Shown here in pieces: positions 26,041 to 35,789 of a DNA stretch of 64,000 bases; position 1 is the stretch's first letter, and every line of letters starts with the position of its first letter. This stretch comes from Phycisphaerales bacterium. GTDB lineage: Bacteria; Planctomycetota; Phycisphaerae; Phycisphaerales; UBA1924. Where the stretch lies: the NCBI GenBank assembly GCA_029260515.1, contig JAJDDC010000040.1, positions 248,001 through 312,000 on the forward strand. The letters are read 5' to 3'. Both the position numbers and the translations under genes were made by a program. Below the pieces are notes generated by a model that was not told where the DNA came from, ran no database searches, and saw only the letters and a list, made by a program, of their open reading frames with translations.

Positions 26041-27672
26041 CTACTCGCTCGGGGCCTCGGCGGGCGTGGGAACGACGACCGCCGTCCGCGAGAGCACCTC
26101 GCCCCGGTGACGCCCGGACGGGTCGAGCAACGCAAGAGCCGCGACCGGGGGCAGGCCCCACTTGATGAGGTTGCGGACCAGCGCCTGCCAGAGGTGCGGG
26201 CGGGCGGGCGGGGCGTCGGGCCCGCGTGAAGTCTGCGCGTCCGCCGCCCGGACGCTCGCGACACGGCAGCCGGTCAGCGCCTTGCCCAGCGTGCACCCGA
26301 CCAGCCACTCGAGCAGCGTGCACACGACGACCGCCGCCCCGAGCGTCGCCGGGACCGCGACCCACGACCCGTCGCCAGCGAACAGTACGCGCAGCGAGAG
26401 CAGGTCCAGCACCGGCACGCGGAAGACGAGCGACACGACGCCCGCTGCGACGGCGAGGTCCGCGACCGTCGCGATGAAACGCCGGCCCGGCTCGGCGAGC
26501 GACGCGCCCTCGGGCAGCACGATCGGCGTCTCGCCGGGCCCGAGCACGATGAGCAGCGCGAGAACCGCCATCCCCACCAAAGCCGCGGCGAGCAGGCGGA
26601 ACTGCGTCGCGGTGATCGGCGAGATCCGCACGGGCTCGCCCCGGTAGAGGACATCGCCCGTGACGAGTGAGACCTCTGCGATCTCGACTTCCCCGCTGCC
26701 CCGGTCATCGTGGGCATGGATCGTCCAGACCGCGATCAGGCGCCCTCCCGCGTCGCCCGTCACGCCGACGACCGCGTCCGTGCTGGCGCGATCGATCCTG
26801 GCGAGCAGACGCTCGTCTTCATTGTCGAGTGTGCTGACCTCGATGCCCGCGGCGGTGTGCCTCGTCGCGATCCAACGCCGTCCGACGCGGTAGACCGCGC
26901 CCTCGCCGAGCGGGCGCCGGGCCGAGAGAGTCCCGGCGGTCCAGCCCGGATCGTCCTCGCCGATCGCCTCTCCCCGTTCCCAAACTCGCCAAGGGGCTTT
27001 CTCGCCCGGCGCGACGAGCCCGAGCCCGGCGCCGGTCGAACCGGTGAGCACGAGGTCCGCAGCGTGGCTCGCCCCGATCGGGATCGGGATGGGGTCCCAC
27101 GCGTCGGGCCCGAGGGCGCCGAGCCACCACCGGCCTTCGAGATAGCCGAGCACGACAGGCGCCCCGTCGAGCGACGAGACGCTCCGCACGTCGAGCGCAT
27201 CGGGAAGAGGCGGCTCGGGCAAGAACCGGCCGTGCGGCTCGTAGGCCCAGAAATCACTCAGCGGCGTCGGGACGGCAGAGAGCGTGAGCGCCCTCGGGCC
27301 GCGGACGGGATCGGCCGAACCGTCGGCGGCCGGGCGTGCGCGCGCAACCAGCGTCACACGATCCTCGCCGGCGCAGAGCCCGACGGGACCGAACGACAGG
27401 CGCCTGGCGACGCGCAGCGCCCCGGGGTCCGATGCGCGGTACGAGTCGTCGCCATCGGCCCGGCGCGGGGGCGCGTGCACCAGGACCGTCTCGCCAGGTT
27501 CATCGCCGGGCAGCAGGAGCCATATGTGCCCGCGGTCGGCGCCAGCGCCGCCGCCCTGCGACCGGGCGGGGGCCGCGAGCATCGCGATCGCGATGACCAC
27601 CGCCAGGACATGCCACACGTGGCACGCGTTTCGTGCACTGGCATTGAGGTTGTCGAGATATCGAGGGCTCAT
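26041..27672 (-). CDS. RDD-domain membrane protein with N-terminal extracytoplasmic domain
   Basis: The 543-residue protein (ATG at 27672) has a signal-like helix (WHVLAVVIAIAMLAAPARSQ). A roughly 330-residue region with many short Trp/Gly/Asp strands follows, likely a propeller-like extracytoplasmic domain. After a membrane helix (about residues 360-385) comes an RDD domain: AEPGRRFIATVADLAVAAGV, a second helix pair and GKALTGCRVASVRA. RDD domains occur in putative transporters. The start overlaps the upstream lipoprotein stop (ATGA), so the two products probably act together. Function unknown. Confidence 0.75.
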   Translation of the reverse strand: MSPRYLDNLNASARNACHVWHVLAVVIAIAMLAAPARSQGGGAGADRGHIWLLLPGDEPGETVLVHAPPRRADGDDSYRASDPGALRVARRLSFGPVGLCAGEDRVTLVARARPAADGSADPVRGPRALTLSAVPTPLSDFWAYEPHGRFLPEPPLPDALDVRSVSSLDGAPVVLGYLEGRWWLGALGPDAWDPIPIPIGASHAADLVLTGSTGAGLGLVAPGEKAPWRVWERGEAIGEDDPGWTAGTLSARRPLGEGAVYRVGRRWIATRHTAAGIEVSTLDNEDERLLARIDRASTDAVVGVTGDAGGRLIAVWTIHAHDDRGSGEVEIAEVSLVTGDVLYRGEPVRISPITATQFRLLAAALVGMAVLALLIVLGPGETPIVLPEGASLAEPGRRFIATVADLAVAAGVVSLVFRVPVLDLLSLRVLFAGDGSWVAVPATLGAAVVVCTLLEWLVGCTLGKALTGCRVASVRAADAQTSRGPDAPPARPHLWQALVRNLIKWGLPPVAALALLDPSGRHRGEVLSRTAVVVPTPAEAPSE

Positions 27673-28532
27673 CCGCCCGGCCCCGCCGCCCGCGGGGCGT
27701 CGAGGTCCTCGCGCCGGCTGACCCGGTACGCGCGCGCAAGCGTCTCCAAGTTGAACGCGACGGCGCGGATGGGCTTGATCCGCGGCTCGAAAAGCTCGAT
27801 CCGCACCATCGCGTCCAGGTCTGGAACCCGGATCTCGTACCGCGTCGCGACGCGGACGTTCACGCTCGCGTCGCCCTGCTTGACCGCGGTCGAATATCGT
27901 GACAACTCGGCACTCAACGCGACGCGCCCGGAGGCGTCTGTGATCTCGACCCGTGCAGGCTCGTAGGTGTCGGCGTCGAGCCAGAGCGTCCGCTCGCCCC
28001 AGCGCACCCGCGTGCGTACTCGGACGATCCCCTCGCCGTCCCAGGCGACCTCGCCCGCGTCCTCGGGCAGGGGCGTGATCGCGGTCGCCTCGATCAGGTC
28101 CAGGGGGTGGACGGGCACGCCGAGCGTCGCGACCTTGCGCGGCGTCGCCTGGTCGTGGCGCCCGAACGTCAGCGGGCGATCCTCGGCGTCGATCAGCTCC
28201 ATCCACCAGTACAGTTCGTCGCTCGAGCCCAGGTACAGGTGCGTCTCGCCGAGCTTGCCCAGCGAGAGCGCGAGGCGAGCGGGCGGCTCGATCTGCAGGT
28301 GCCCCTCGGCCTGTTCGCGCAGACGCTCGCCCGCCGCGTCGCGACCCTCGACGCGAACGCTGGCGCGCGCCCACAGGGCGTCGATCGGTGCGACACGCTC
28401 GTTGTACCTGTCCCGCACCTCGGCGTACGTCGGGGCGGGCTCGCCCGAGGGGCCCCTCGTCGTGGTCTGGCAGCCCGAGGCGGCGAGCACGCCCGCGAGC
28501 ACGAGCACCCATCCGATCGCGCGCCGTGTCAT
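27669..28532 (-). CDS. Predicted lipoprotein of unknown function
   Basis: From the ATG at 28532 the 287-residue protein begins with a lipoprotein signal (WVLVLAGVLAASGCQTTT), with Cys about 24 as the lipidation site. The mature part is rich in beta strands and Trp/Tyr (LGETHLYLGSSDELYWWMEL, WGERTLWLDADTYEPARVEI), a pattern like the LolA/LolB or outer-membrane lipoprotein-sorting fold. That fold is my inference. It is sandwiched by four-base overlaps between an unknown gene and the RDD gene, a coupled three-gene unit. Confidence 0.7.
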   Translation of the reverse strand: MTRRAIGWVLVLAGVLAASGCQTTTRGPSGEPAPTYAEVRDRYNERVAPIDALWARASVRVEGRDAAGERLREQAEGHLQIEPPARLALSLGKLGETHLYLGSSDELYWWMELIDAEDRPLTFGRHDQATPRKVATLGVPVHPLDLIEATAITPLPEDAGEVAWDGEGIVRVRTRVRWGERTLWLDADTYEPARVEITDASGRVALSAELSRYSTAVKQGDASVNVRVATRYEIRVPDLDAMVRIELFEPRIKPIRAVAFNLETLARAYRVSRREDLDAPRAAGPGG

Positions 28533-29083
28533 CCGTCTGTCTCGAGGTTCATCACGCGCCCGATCTGCTCGGTGACCGCCGCGAGTGTCTCCTCGTCGAG
28601 CCCCGGGTCCACGACCTCGCTCACGGGCGCTTCGGGCTCGCCCTTGCGGGTCCATGGGCGGACAAACATGAGTCCCTCGACGCCGCGTTTGGGTTCGGCG
28701 GGGCGCCCACCGTCGTAGACCAGGCGTCGCTTGCGGATGAGCAGGATCGCCAGTACGTAGCGGAAGGCCTGGCGCCCGGGCTCGTCGGCGCCCTCGAGCT
28801 GCTCGAACAGGTCCATCACCTCGCCCTCGCCGATCAGCGAGCGTTCGGGGCGCCCGGGCTCGGGGACGACGGACCGCCAGTGGGCGAAGAGGGCCGCGGG
28901 CGCCTCTGGTCTCGCGCCGCCCTCCCAGGCGTCGGCGGCGAAATCGAGGCGGGTGAGCTGCTCGGAACCGGGCGCCTCGACGAGGGCGGCGACGTACGCC
29001 TCGCCCGGCGAGAGGTCACGATCTGTCGCGGCGCACCGCCCTACGGGGCGGGCGACGTCGTGCGAGAACGTTGTCGCGTGCAT
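28529..29083 (-). CDS. Conserved hypothetical protein
   Basis: A 184-residue soluble protein I cannot assign. Near the N-terminus it has VGRCAATDRDLSPGEAYVAA, which looks like a short metal- or cofactor-binding element followed by a beta strand. A helical middle follows (EGEVMDLFEQLEGADEPGRQ, FRYVLAILLIRKRRL). The last 45 residues are acidic. The ATG at 29083 is the first gene of a coupled trio (its stop overlaps the lipoprotein start as ATGA). It is divergent from the GNAT gene, with a 93-base shared upstream region. Confidence 0.6.
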   Translation of the reverse strand: MHATTFSHDVARPVGRCAATDRDLSPGEAYVAALVEAPGSEQLTRLDFAADAWEGGARPEAPAALFAHWRSVVPEPGRPERSLIGEGEVMDLFEQLEGADEPGRQAFRYVLAILLIRKRRLVYDGGRPAEPKRGVEGLMFVRPWTRKGEPEAPVSEVVDPGLDEETLAAVTEQIGRVMNLETDG

Positions 29084-29176
29084 CAGGGGAGTCTAGCCGG
29101 GGGCGCCCGGCGCGGGCGACCCCGGGCGCGTTGGGGGCGGGGGCGGTACCCTGTCGGGCCCGAACGGAGCCGAGGC

Positions 29177-29671
29177 GTGGTCCGCATCCGCCGAATCTCG
29201 ATCGACGACCCGCTCTACGCGCAGGAGTGCGCGCTGCGTGAGGACGTGCTGCTGTCCGGCGTCGGGTGGACGATGGACGACTACCGGCGCGAGATGCCCG
29301 GGCGTGAGGAGCGGGGCGAGCACTTCGTCGCGGTCGTCAATCACCCGAGCGGGCCGCGCGTCGTCGCGTGCGCGTGCCTGATCCCGCCAGACGAGGACGA
29401 GACGCCGCGGGCAGGGAAGGTGACGCAGGTTTGCGTCGATCGCCAGCGACAGGGCGAGGGCATCGGGCGCCAGGTGATCACGACAATCGAGGCGCGGGCG
29501 TTCGGCGAACTCGGTCTCGAGCAGCTCTACTGCCACGCACAATCCGACGCGCTGGCCTTCTACGAGCGGCTCGGGTGGCGCGTGACCAGCGACGAGTTCA
29601 TCGAGGCGGGGATCCCCCACCGCCGCATGACGCTCTTCGAGCCCACGGCGGGGCTGCGGCCCGAGGCCTGA
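29177..29671 (+). CDS. GNAT-family N-acetyltransferase
   Basis: This 164-residue enzyme of the GNAT fold transfers an acetyl group from acetyl-CoA to an unknown amine. Motif A is clear, TQVCVDRQRQGEGIGRQVI (V-x-x-x-x-Q-G-x-G-I-G), followed by motif B with LYCHAQSDALAFYERLGW. The GTG at 29177, followed by VRIRRISIDDP, is preceded by GAGG/GGAG-like bases. An open frame continues far upstream but is antisense to the neighbouring gene and not protein-like. The substrate cannot be told from sequence. Confidence 0.85.
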   Translation: MVRIRRISIDDPLYAQECALREDVLLSGVGWTMDDYRREMPGREERGEHFVAVVNHPSGPRVVACACLIPPDEDETPRAGKVTQVCVDRQRQGEGIGRQVITTIEARAFGELGLEQLYCHAQSDALAFYERLGWRVTSDEFIEAGIPHRRMTLFEPTAGLRPEA

Positions 29672-29775
29672 GCGGGGGCGGCGGCGTCCGAGAACGAACC
29701 CCGATCTGGGGACCTTGCCCCACACGGATCTGGCGTCGCTGGCCCGAAGCGGCCCGCCCGGCAATACTTGTGCTG

Positions 29776-30255
29776 ATGAAACCCGCCCACGCGGACAACC
29801 CAGGGCACGCCGGCGGGCACGAGCCCCGCGACCTGTTCCACGCGAACGGGCTCCGGTGCACGCGCCAGCGGGAACTGATCTACCGGGCCCTGGTCTCGAC
29901 CGACGCCCACCCGACGGCCGAGGAACTGCTCGGGTTGGTGGTGCGGGCGGGCGAGCCGGGCCTGAGCCTCGCGACGGTCTACAACACGCTCGAGGCCTTC
30001 ACGGCCCGGGGTCTGGCCAGGCGTTTGCCGAGCCATTCGGGCAACGGGCCGTGCCGGTACGACGCCGACGTGACGCAGCACGTGCACATCACGACCGACG
30101 ACGGGCGCGTGCTCGATGTACCCCATGACCTGGGCGAACAGCTGGGTGGGCGCCTGTCGCCCGAGCTGATCGACGAGCTCGAGCGGCGGACCGGAGTGCG
30201 CGTCACGGGCGTGCACCTGGAGTTGTTCGGGCGATCGACCTCCGCCGGCGAGTAG
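29776..30255 (+). CDS. Fur-family metal-responsive transcription regulator
   Basis: The 159-residue protein has the Fur winged helix: LRCTRQRELIYRALVSTDAH, then PTAEELLGLV, then LSLATVYNTLEAFTARGLAR, the DNA-recognition part. The dimerisation half keeps one HxH (DVTQHVHITTDDGRVLDVP). It lacks the two CxxC pairs that hold structural zinc in many Fur/PerR proteins; only one Cys (GPCRYD) is present. It is therefore a zinc-site-lacking Fur/PerR-like regulator whose metal is unclear. The ATG at 29776 follows the GNAT gene by 104 bases. Confidence 0.85.
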   Translation: MKPAHADNPGHAGGHEPRDLFHANGLRCTRQRELIYRALVSTDAHPTAEELLGLVVRAGEPGLSLATVYNTLEAFTARGLARRLPSHSGNGPCRYDADVTQHVHITTDDGRVLDVPHDLGEQLGGRLSPELIDELERRTGVRVTGVHLELFGRSTSAGE

Positions 30256-30312
30256 ACGCCCGGGGTGGGTCCGAGAACCAACTTGATCGTCTGGCGCGGC
30301 GTGGCTGGCTGA

Positions 30313-31881
<1,569 letters not shown>

Positions 31882-31890
31882 GGGGTCGGG

Positions 31891-32532
31891 CTACGCGCCG
31901 GGTTCGAGCAACGCCAACCACTCGCGGTTGCCGGCGCCTTTCTTCTTGCGCTTGCCCGAGACGGCGCCGCCGAGCAGGGGGCTGGGTGTGAAGCCCAGGA
32001 CGTGCACTCCCATCGTCGGCATTGAATCGCGGATTTTGCACGCGATGCGCTGCGCGTCGTCGGCGGCGAGCACGCCGCCCTCGCCGAGCAGGGACTTGTC
32101 CGCCTCGTAGTGCGGCTTGATGAGCGTGATGATCCTGCCGGTGGGTCTTACCCAACGCAGGGCGGCGGGGATCGCCTTGTCCTGGCGCGTCCAGCCGAGA
32201 TCGATGACGACGAGGTCTACCCCTCCAGCGGCGCTCACGTCCTCGGGGGGTTCGGCGTGCAGGGCGTTGGTGCGTTCCATGACAACGACACGCGTGTCGT
32301 TGCGCAGCTTCCAGGCGAGCTGGCCGTAGGCGGTGTCCACGCTGTAGACGCGGGCGCCGCCGTGCTGGAGCAGGCAATCGGTGAAGCCCCCTGTCGAACA
32401 CCCGAGGTCAGCGCAGACATACCCGGCCGGGTCGATGGCGAACTCGCCCAGGGCGTGCTCGAGCTTGAGGGCGCCGCGTCCGACGTAGCGGTCGGCGGGG
32501 TCGCTCGGCGGATTCGGGGGCTGGGCGCTCAC
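31891..32532 (-). CDS. TlyA-family rRNA methyltransferase lacking an obvious S4 domain
   Basis: TlyA enzymes 2'-O-methylate rRNA using S-adenosylmethionine. The 213-residue protein keeps the FtsJ-like methyltransferase: YVGRGALKLEHAL, the SAM motif CADLGCSTGGFTDCLLQHGA-like stretch, VYSVDTAYGQLAWKLRNDTR and LVVIDLGWT. Normal TlyA proteins (about 245-270 residues) have an N-terminal S4 RNA-binding domain of about 60 residues. Here only about 17 low-complexity residues precede the catalytic part, so the S4 domain is missing. The GTG overlaps the lpxI stop (GTGA). Confidence 0.85.
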   Translation of the reverse strand: MSAQPPNPPSDPADRYVGRGALKLEHALGEFAIDPAGYVCADLGCSTGGFTDCLLQHGGARVYSVDTAYGQLAWKLRNDTRVVVMERTNALHAEPPEDVSAAGGVDLVVIDLGWTRQDKAIPAALRWVRPTGRIITLIKPHYEADKSLLGEGGVLAADDAQRIACKIRDSMPTMGVHVLGFTPSPLLGGAVSGKRKKKGAGNREWLALLEPGA

Positions 32533-33473
32533 CCGGGCGTGTGCACGGGCGTGACGCCCCGGGTCTTGAGGCCGACCGACGGCTCGGCGATCCCGTGGCT
32601 GACCGGCACGCCGACGATCGCGATGCCCATGCGGTCGGCGGCCTGGATCATCTCCTCGCGGTCGAGCATGATCACGTCACCCGCGGCGATGGCGAGGCAG
32701 CGCCCGCCCGCCTTGTGCATCGTCTCGAGTGTCTGCATGCCGACCGTCGGGACGTCGGAGCGGCGGTCGTGCCCGGCGCGCGCGCCTTTGCACAGCGTCC
32801 AGCCGGGCGTCTTGCAGATCTGCCCGGCGCGTTCGATCATCCGATCGGTGCCCTCGACGGCCTCGACGCAGATGACGTCCTTCTCGCGGACCGCGATCGA
32901 CTGGCCGATGTCCAGTCGGAGCAGCTCGGTGAGCAGGGGCCAGGCGAACTCGATGTCGGACTCCTGCTCGCGCGTCGGGCGTGTGAGCGACATGACGCCG
33001 GCTTTGGACAGGTGGTCGGGGATCGGGCTGGTCGAATCGATCAAGGACACACCCTCCCGGTCGAGTTCCTCGGCGATCGCCGCGAGAACCGCGTGCGATC
33101 GGCGGTCGTGGCGCAGGTGACGGTACCACGCCATGAGCGTCCGCGCGTCGGGGATATTGCGGACCATCCGCCAGCGGTCGTGCATCAGGCTGGCTTTGTC
33201 GACCCGCCCGACCATGATCGCGTGCTGGCACCCGGCCTTGCGGAGCGACTTGGCCCAGGTGCCCACGCGGAGCAGGCCCACGTCGCGGAAGCTGGCGCAC
33301 ATCCTGGGCAGGTCGGCGTCGTACTGGCGGGCCAGGCCTATCGCGTGGACCGGGTGGCCCGAGTCGCGCAGGCCCCGGGCGATGAGGACCGGGAGGCGCC
33401 CGCCGCCGGCGATGAGACCGATGGGGGTCGGCGGTGGCGGCGGGTCGGGGAGAATGGAAAGGAGGCCGCTCAT
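32529..33473 (-). CDS. lpxI: UDP-2,3-diacylglucosamine pyrophosphatase LpxI
   Basis: LpxI hydrolyses UDP-2,3-diacylglucosamine to lipid X and UMP in lipid A synthesis, replacing LpxH. The 314-residue protein has the N-terminal IGLIAGGGRLPVLIARGLRD and the C-terminal catalytic half, with HDRRSDVPTVGMQTLETMHK, GGRCLAIAAGDVIMLDREEM and MGIAIVGV. I chose the ATG at 33473 because it leaves a short lead before the family start; an ATG at 33536 is also open, and neither has a clear ribosome-binding site. It implies an outer membrane with lipid A. Confidence 0.93.
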   Translation of the reverse strand: MSGLLSILPDPPPPPTPIGLIAGGGRLPVLIARGLRDSGHPVHAIGLARQYDADLPRMCASFRDVGLLRVGTWAKSLRKAGCQHAIMVGRVDKASLMHDRWRMVRNIPDARTLMAWYRHLRHDRRSHAVLAAIAEELDREGVSLIDSTSPIPDHLSKAGVMSLTRPTREQESDIEFAWPLLTELLRLDIGQSIAVREKDVICVEAVEGTDRMIERAGQICKTPGWTLCKGARAGHDRRSDVPTVGMQTLETMHKAGGRCLAIAAGDVIMLDREEMIQAADRMGIAIVGVPVSHGIAEPSVGLKTRGVTPVHTPG

Positions 33474-33657
33474 ACGCGGGTGGTCTGTCTCCGGGAGTCT
33501 TCGAAGGGGATCCCCCTGCGTGGAGATTGTATTCATTCGTTCGGGCCGAGCGGCCTCCGGGCTCCAGGAACGCCCGATCGCAGGGCCCAAACGGGTGCGG
33601 GCGCCCGCGGCGGCGTGCCGATAGATGCCCGGGGATGACCCCGACGGAGGACCTGGG

Positions 33658-33879
33658 ATGGACGCTCGGGCAGAGGCTGGCAAGGACGCCGGGGCGGCGC
33701 ATGGCGTCGAGCGGCCCTGGATCGGCGTCCGGTTCCTGTGCTCGAACCGGTACGTCCGCGTCCATCGTCGCGCGGACGGGTCGGGGTACCTGGCGCGTTG
33801 CCCGGCGTGCGGGCGCCAGGTGAGCTTCCGCGTCGGGCCCGGCGGGACCGAGTCGCGGTTCTTCGAGGTCAGCTGCTAG
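33658..33879 (+). CDS. Small zinc-ribbon-like conserved protein
   Basis: A 73-residue protein with a strong start: ATG at 33658 and GGAGG seven bases upstream. After about 18 disordered residues the fold is compact: RPWIGVRFLCSNRYVRVHRR, YLARCPACGRQVSFRVGPGG, and TESRFFEVSC at the end. It has four Cys (one in FLC, two in CPAC, one terminal). I recall similar short 'PWIGVxFxC...CPxC...GPGGTxSRFF' proteins from planctomycetes, with no function known. Its stop codon shares the bases CTAG with the stop of the convergent next gene. Confidence 0.7.
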   Translation: MDARAEAGKDAGAAHGVERPWIGVRFLCSNRYVRVHRRADGSGYLARCPACGRQVSFRVGPGGTESRFFEVSC

Positions 33880-34688
33880 CGACGGCGGCGGCGGGCGAGC
33901 GTGAGGGCGGGGAACGCCAGCGCGAGCGTCCCGGGCGCGGGGACCCAGGCCAGTCCCGAGATACCGGTGAGCCCGTTGGCGCCGACGAGCGTCGTGCCCG
34001 CGGTCGCGGTGTCGATCTTCCAGAGGTTGCCCCCGACGCCGTCGTTGAGAAGCAGCGTGTTCGTGTACTCATCGAAGGCCATCCCCGCCCAGTCGAGACC
34101 GGTGGCGGAGATATCGACGTGCCCGACGAGCGTGCTCGAGCCGGTGGACGCGTCGATGGTGTACAGGTTGTCGTTGAGGGACACGGCGTAGAGGATGCCT
34201 TCGGCGTCGTCGTACGCGAGCCCGCGTCCGTCCACACCGCCGGTCGAGCCGACCTCGGTCAGCACGCCGCCGGGCGTAATTGCGTACAGGGCGCTCGAGC
34301 CCGCATCGATTGTATAGAGCAGACCCGCGGACTCGTTCGCTGCAAGGCCTGTGACGTTGAGACGCGCGTTGACATCTGAGACGTGGGTGACCACGCCGGT
34401 GTCGATGTCGATCCGTCCGAGCGAGTTGCCGCCGGGGCTGCCCGGGAAGTCGCTGAGCAGGGAGGCGTACATCTGGCCGCCGAGACCGGTGAGCCCCATG
34501 ATGAACCCGCCGTCGGCGTTGAGCGTGAGGAACTCGGACGCGGCGCCCGTGAACGGGTCGATCTGGTAGAGGACGGCGTTGTCGCCCGACTGGCCCGAGA
34601 TGCCGTAAAGACCGGGCGGGGCCGACGTCTGCGCGAGCGCGGGCGCGGCGATGGCGAGGACGACGGCGGCGTGGTACGCATGGCGCAT
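33876..34688 (-). CDS. Secreted propeller-like protein with PEP-CTERM-like tail
   Basis: The 270-residue protein (ATG at 34688, GAGGAG eight bases upstream) has a signal peptide (AAVVLAIAAPALAQ). A repetitive beta region follows, with units such as LYGISGQSGDNAVLYQIDPF, LYTIDAGSSALYAITPGG and NLYTIDASTGSSTLVGH, each 'LYxID..TG', typical of a beta propeller. The C-terminus is WVPAPGTLALAF then a hydrophobic stretch and RRRRR, a PEP-CTERM-like sorting tail in which the usual PEP is PAP. Such tails are processed by exosortase-type enzymes. The ligand is unknown. Confidence 0.8.
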   Translation of the reverse strand: MRHAYHAAVVLAIAAPALAQTSAPPGLYGISGQSGDNAVLYQIDPFTGAASEFLTLNADGGFIMGLTGLGGQMYASLLSDFPGSPGGNSLGRIDIDTGVVTHVSDVNARLNVTGLAANESAGLLYTIDAGSSALYAITPGGVLTEVGSTGGVDGRGLAYDDAEGILYAVSLNDNLYTIDASTGSSTLVGHVDISATGLDWAGMAFDEYTNTLLLNDGVGGNLWKIDTATAGTTLVGANGLTGISGLAWVPAPGTLALAFPALTLARRRRR

Positions 34689-34904
34689 GTGGACACTCCT
34701 CTTGGTCTGGAAGTCGGACCCCGGTGTGCGGCCGCGCTGCTCGCGCGGCCCGGGCCGGCGAACCCCGTGACGCCGGCGCGTGCCCCCCAGGCGGGACCCC
34801 GGTTCGGGGCGGGGGAGGCGGGTCACTGTTCGGACGCGCGAACAATCGGTTCCGTGATCGGGCGGGCGGAATCGGGCGGGCGGCCCCCTGCGTACATTGC
34901 ACCG

Positions 34905-35660
34905 ATGCCCGAGACCGCCTGGGAGGACGAGTTCACGCTGCTGTGCGAGCGCTGCGGCTACGTGGTCGAGGGGTTGGACCCTGCGGGGAACTGCCCGGAG
35001 TGCGGGAAGGCGATCGCGGAGAGTTTGCCGGAACGGCGGGTGGGGACGGCGTGGGAACAAGCGCCCTCGTTACTGGCACTCCTGCGGGGCGCCGCCGAGA
35101 CGCTCATGCACCCACGGGCTGTGCTTGATTCGATGTGCTTCACCGAAGGGCCAAATGACTCGCTGCAAAGGTTTCACGCCGCGATCGCTTCTATGACGTT
35201 CTTCGGGCTCCCCCTCGTCGCCTTGTTCGGTGAACTCTCAGAGTCGCGTGATCCGGACATCATCTTGCCTGTCATTCTGCTCATCATCACGGGGTTGGTC
35301 GGCTGGTTCGTCCTGCACGGCTTGACCATTTTGCTTACTTGGATCGAGACGCAAGGGCTCGTGTTCTTCGGCGCCCGGCGAGGCGCTCGATTGACACCCA
35401 CGATCGCTCGCTCGATCACCGCCCACGGAGGTATCGGGTGGGTCATCTCGGGTGTCGGGTTCACCAGTTGTGCCTTGCTCGGGTCAATGCTCGCGAGGCT
35501 CACGGGCCGTGCGACCTGGGCGCCGATCGGGCTGTCGATCGGGCTCGCATTTCTCGTGGGTGGCTTCCTCTTCTTCGAGACCTTCGCCTGGCTCGGCCTG
35601 CGCCGGTGCAAGTTCGCCAACCGGGTCCGGCCAAAAGGAACTAGCCCGGAACGTGAGTGA
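34905..35660 (+). CDS. Membrane protein with N-terminal zinc ribbon
   Basis: The 251-residue protein starts at an ATG (34905). The first 40 residues form a zinc ribbon, CERCGYVVEGLDPAGNCPECG (CxxC...CxxC). The rest has about four hydrophobic segments, including FGLPLVALFG, ILPVILLIITGLVGWFVLHG and IGLSIGLAFLVGGFLFF. Zinc-ribbon membrane proteins of this kind are frequent in planctomycetes; I do not know the function. Base composition is less GC-biased than its neighbours. Its stop codon lies inside the left arm of a long inverted repeat (35643-35729). Confidence 0.65.
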   Translation: MPETAWEDEFTLLCERCGYVVEGLDPAGNCPECGKAIAESLPERRVGTAWEQAPSLLALLRGAAETLMHPRAVLDSMCFTEGPNDSLQRFHAAIASMTFFGLPLVALFGELSESRDPDIILPVILLIITGLVGWFVLHGLTILLTWIETQGLVFFGARRGARLTPTIARSITAHGGIGWVISGVGFTSCALLGSMLARLTGRATWAPIGLSIGLAFLVGGFLFFETFAWLGLRRCKFANRVRPKGTSPERE

Positions 35661-35729
35661 CGGGCTCGGGTTGGCCGGCGGATCCCGTGAGTGTCGGGCA
35701 CAGCGGGCCCGTCACTGACGTTCCGGGCT
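35643..35729. repeat. 23-bp near-perfect inverted repeat
   Basis: The arms 35643-35665 and 35707-35729 are reverse complements over 23 bases with a single mismatch (central GAG versus CTG), separated by 41 bases. The outer ends read AGCCCGGAACGT and ACGTTCCGGGCT. The left arm contains the stop codon of the zinc-ribbon membrane protein gene, and ispG begins 60 bases after the right arm. It could fold into a very stable mRNA hairpin (end protection, termination without a T-run) or be the two ends of a small degenerate mobile element. Confidence 0.7.
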
Positions 35730-35789
35730 GGTCAGAGCAGTGCCCGACCCATCGAATCGTTCACCCCCGAGCACCCGTAGGATCACCCG

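Noticed and set aside
34827-34844. TGTTCG-N6-CGAACA inverted repeat in the 34689-34904 intergenic region, LexA-box-like
   Set aside because: The half-site order is opposite to the Gram-positive LexA box (CGAAC-N4-GTTCG) and the neighbouring genes are not DNA-damage genes; only a weak palindrome remains.
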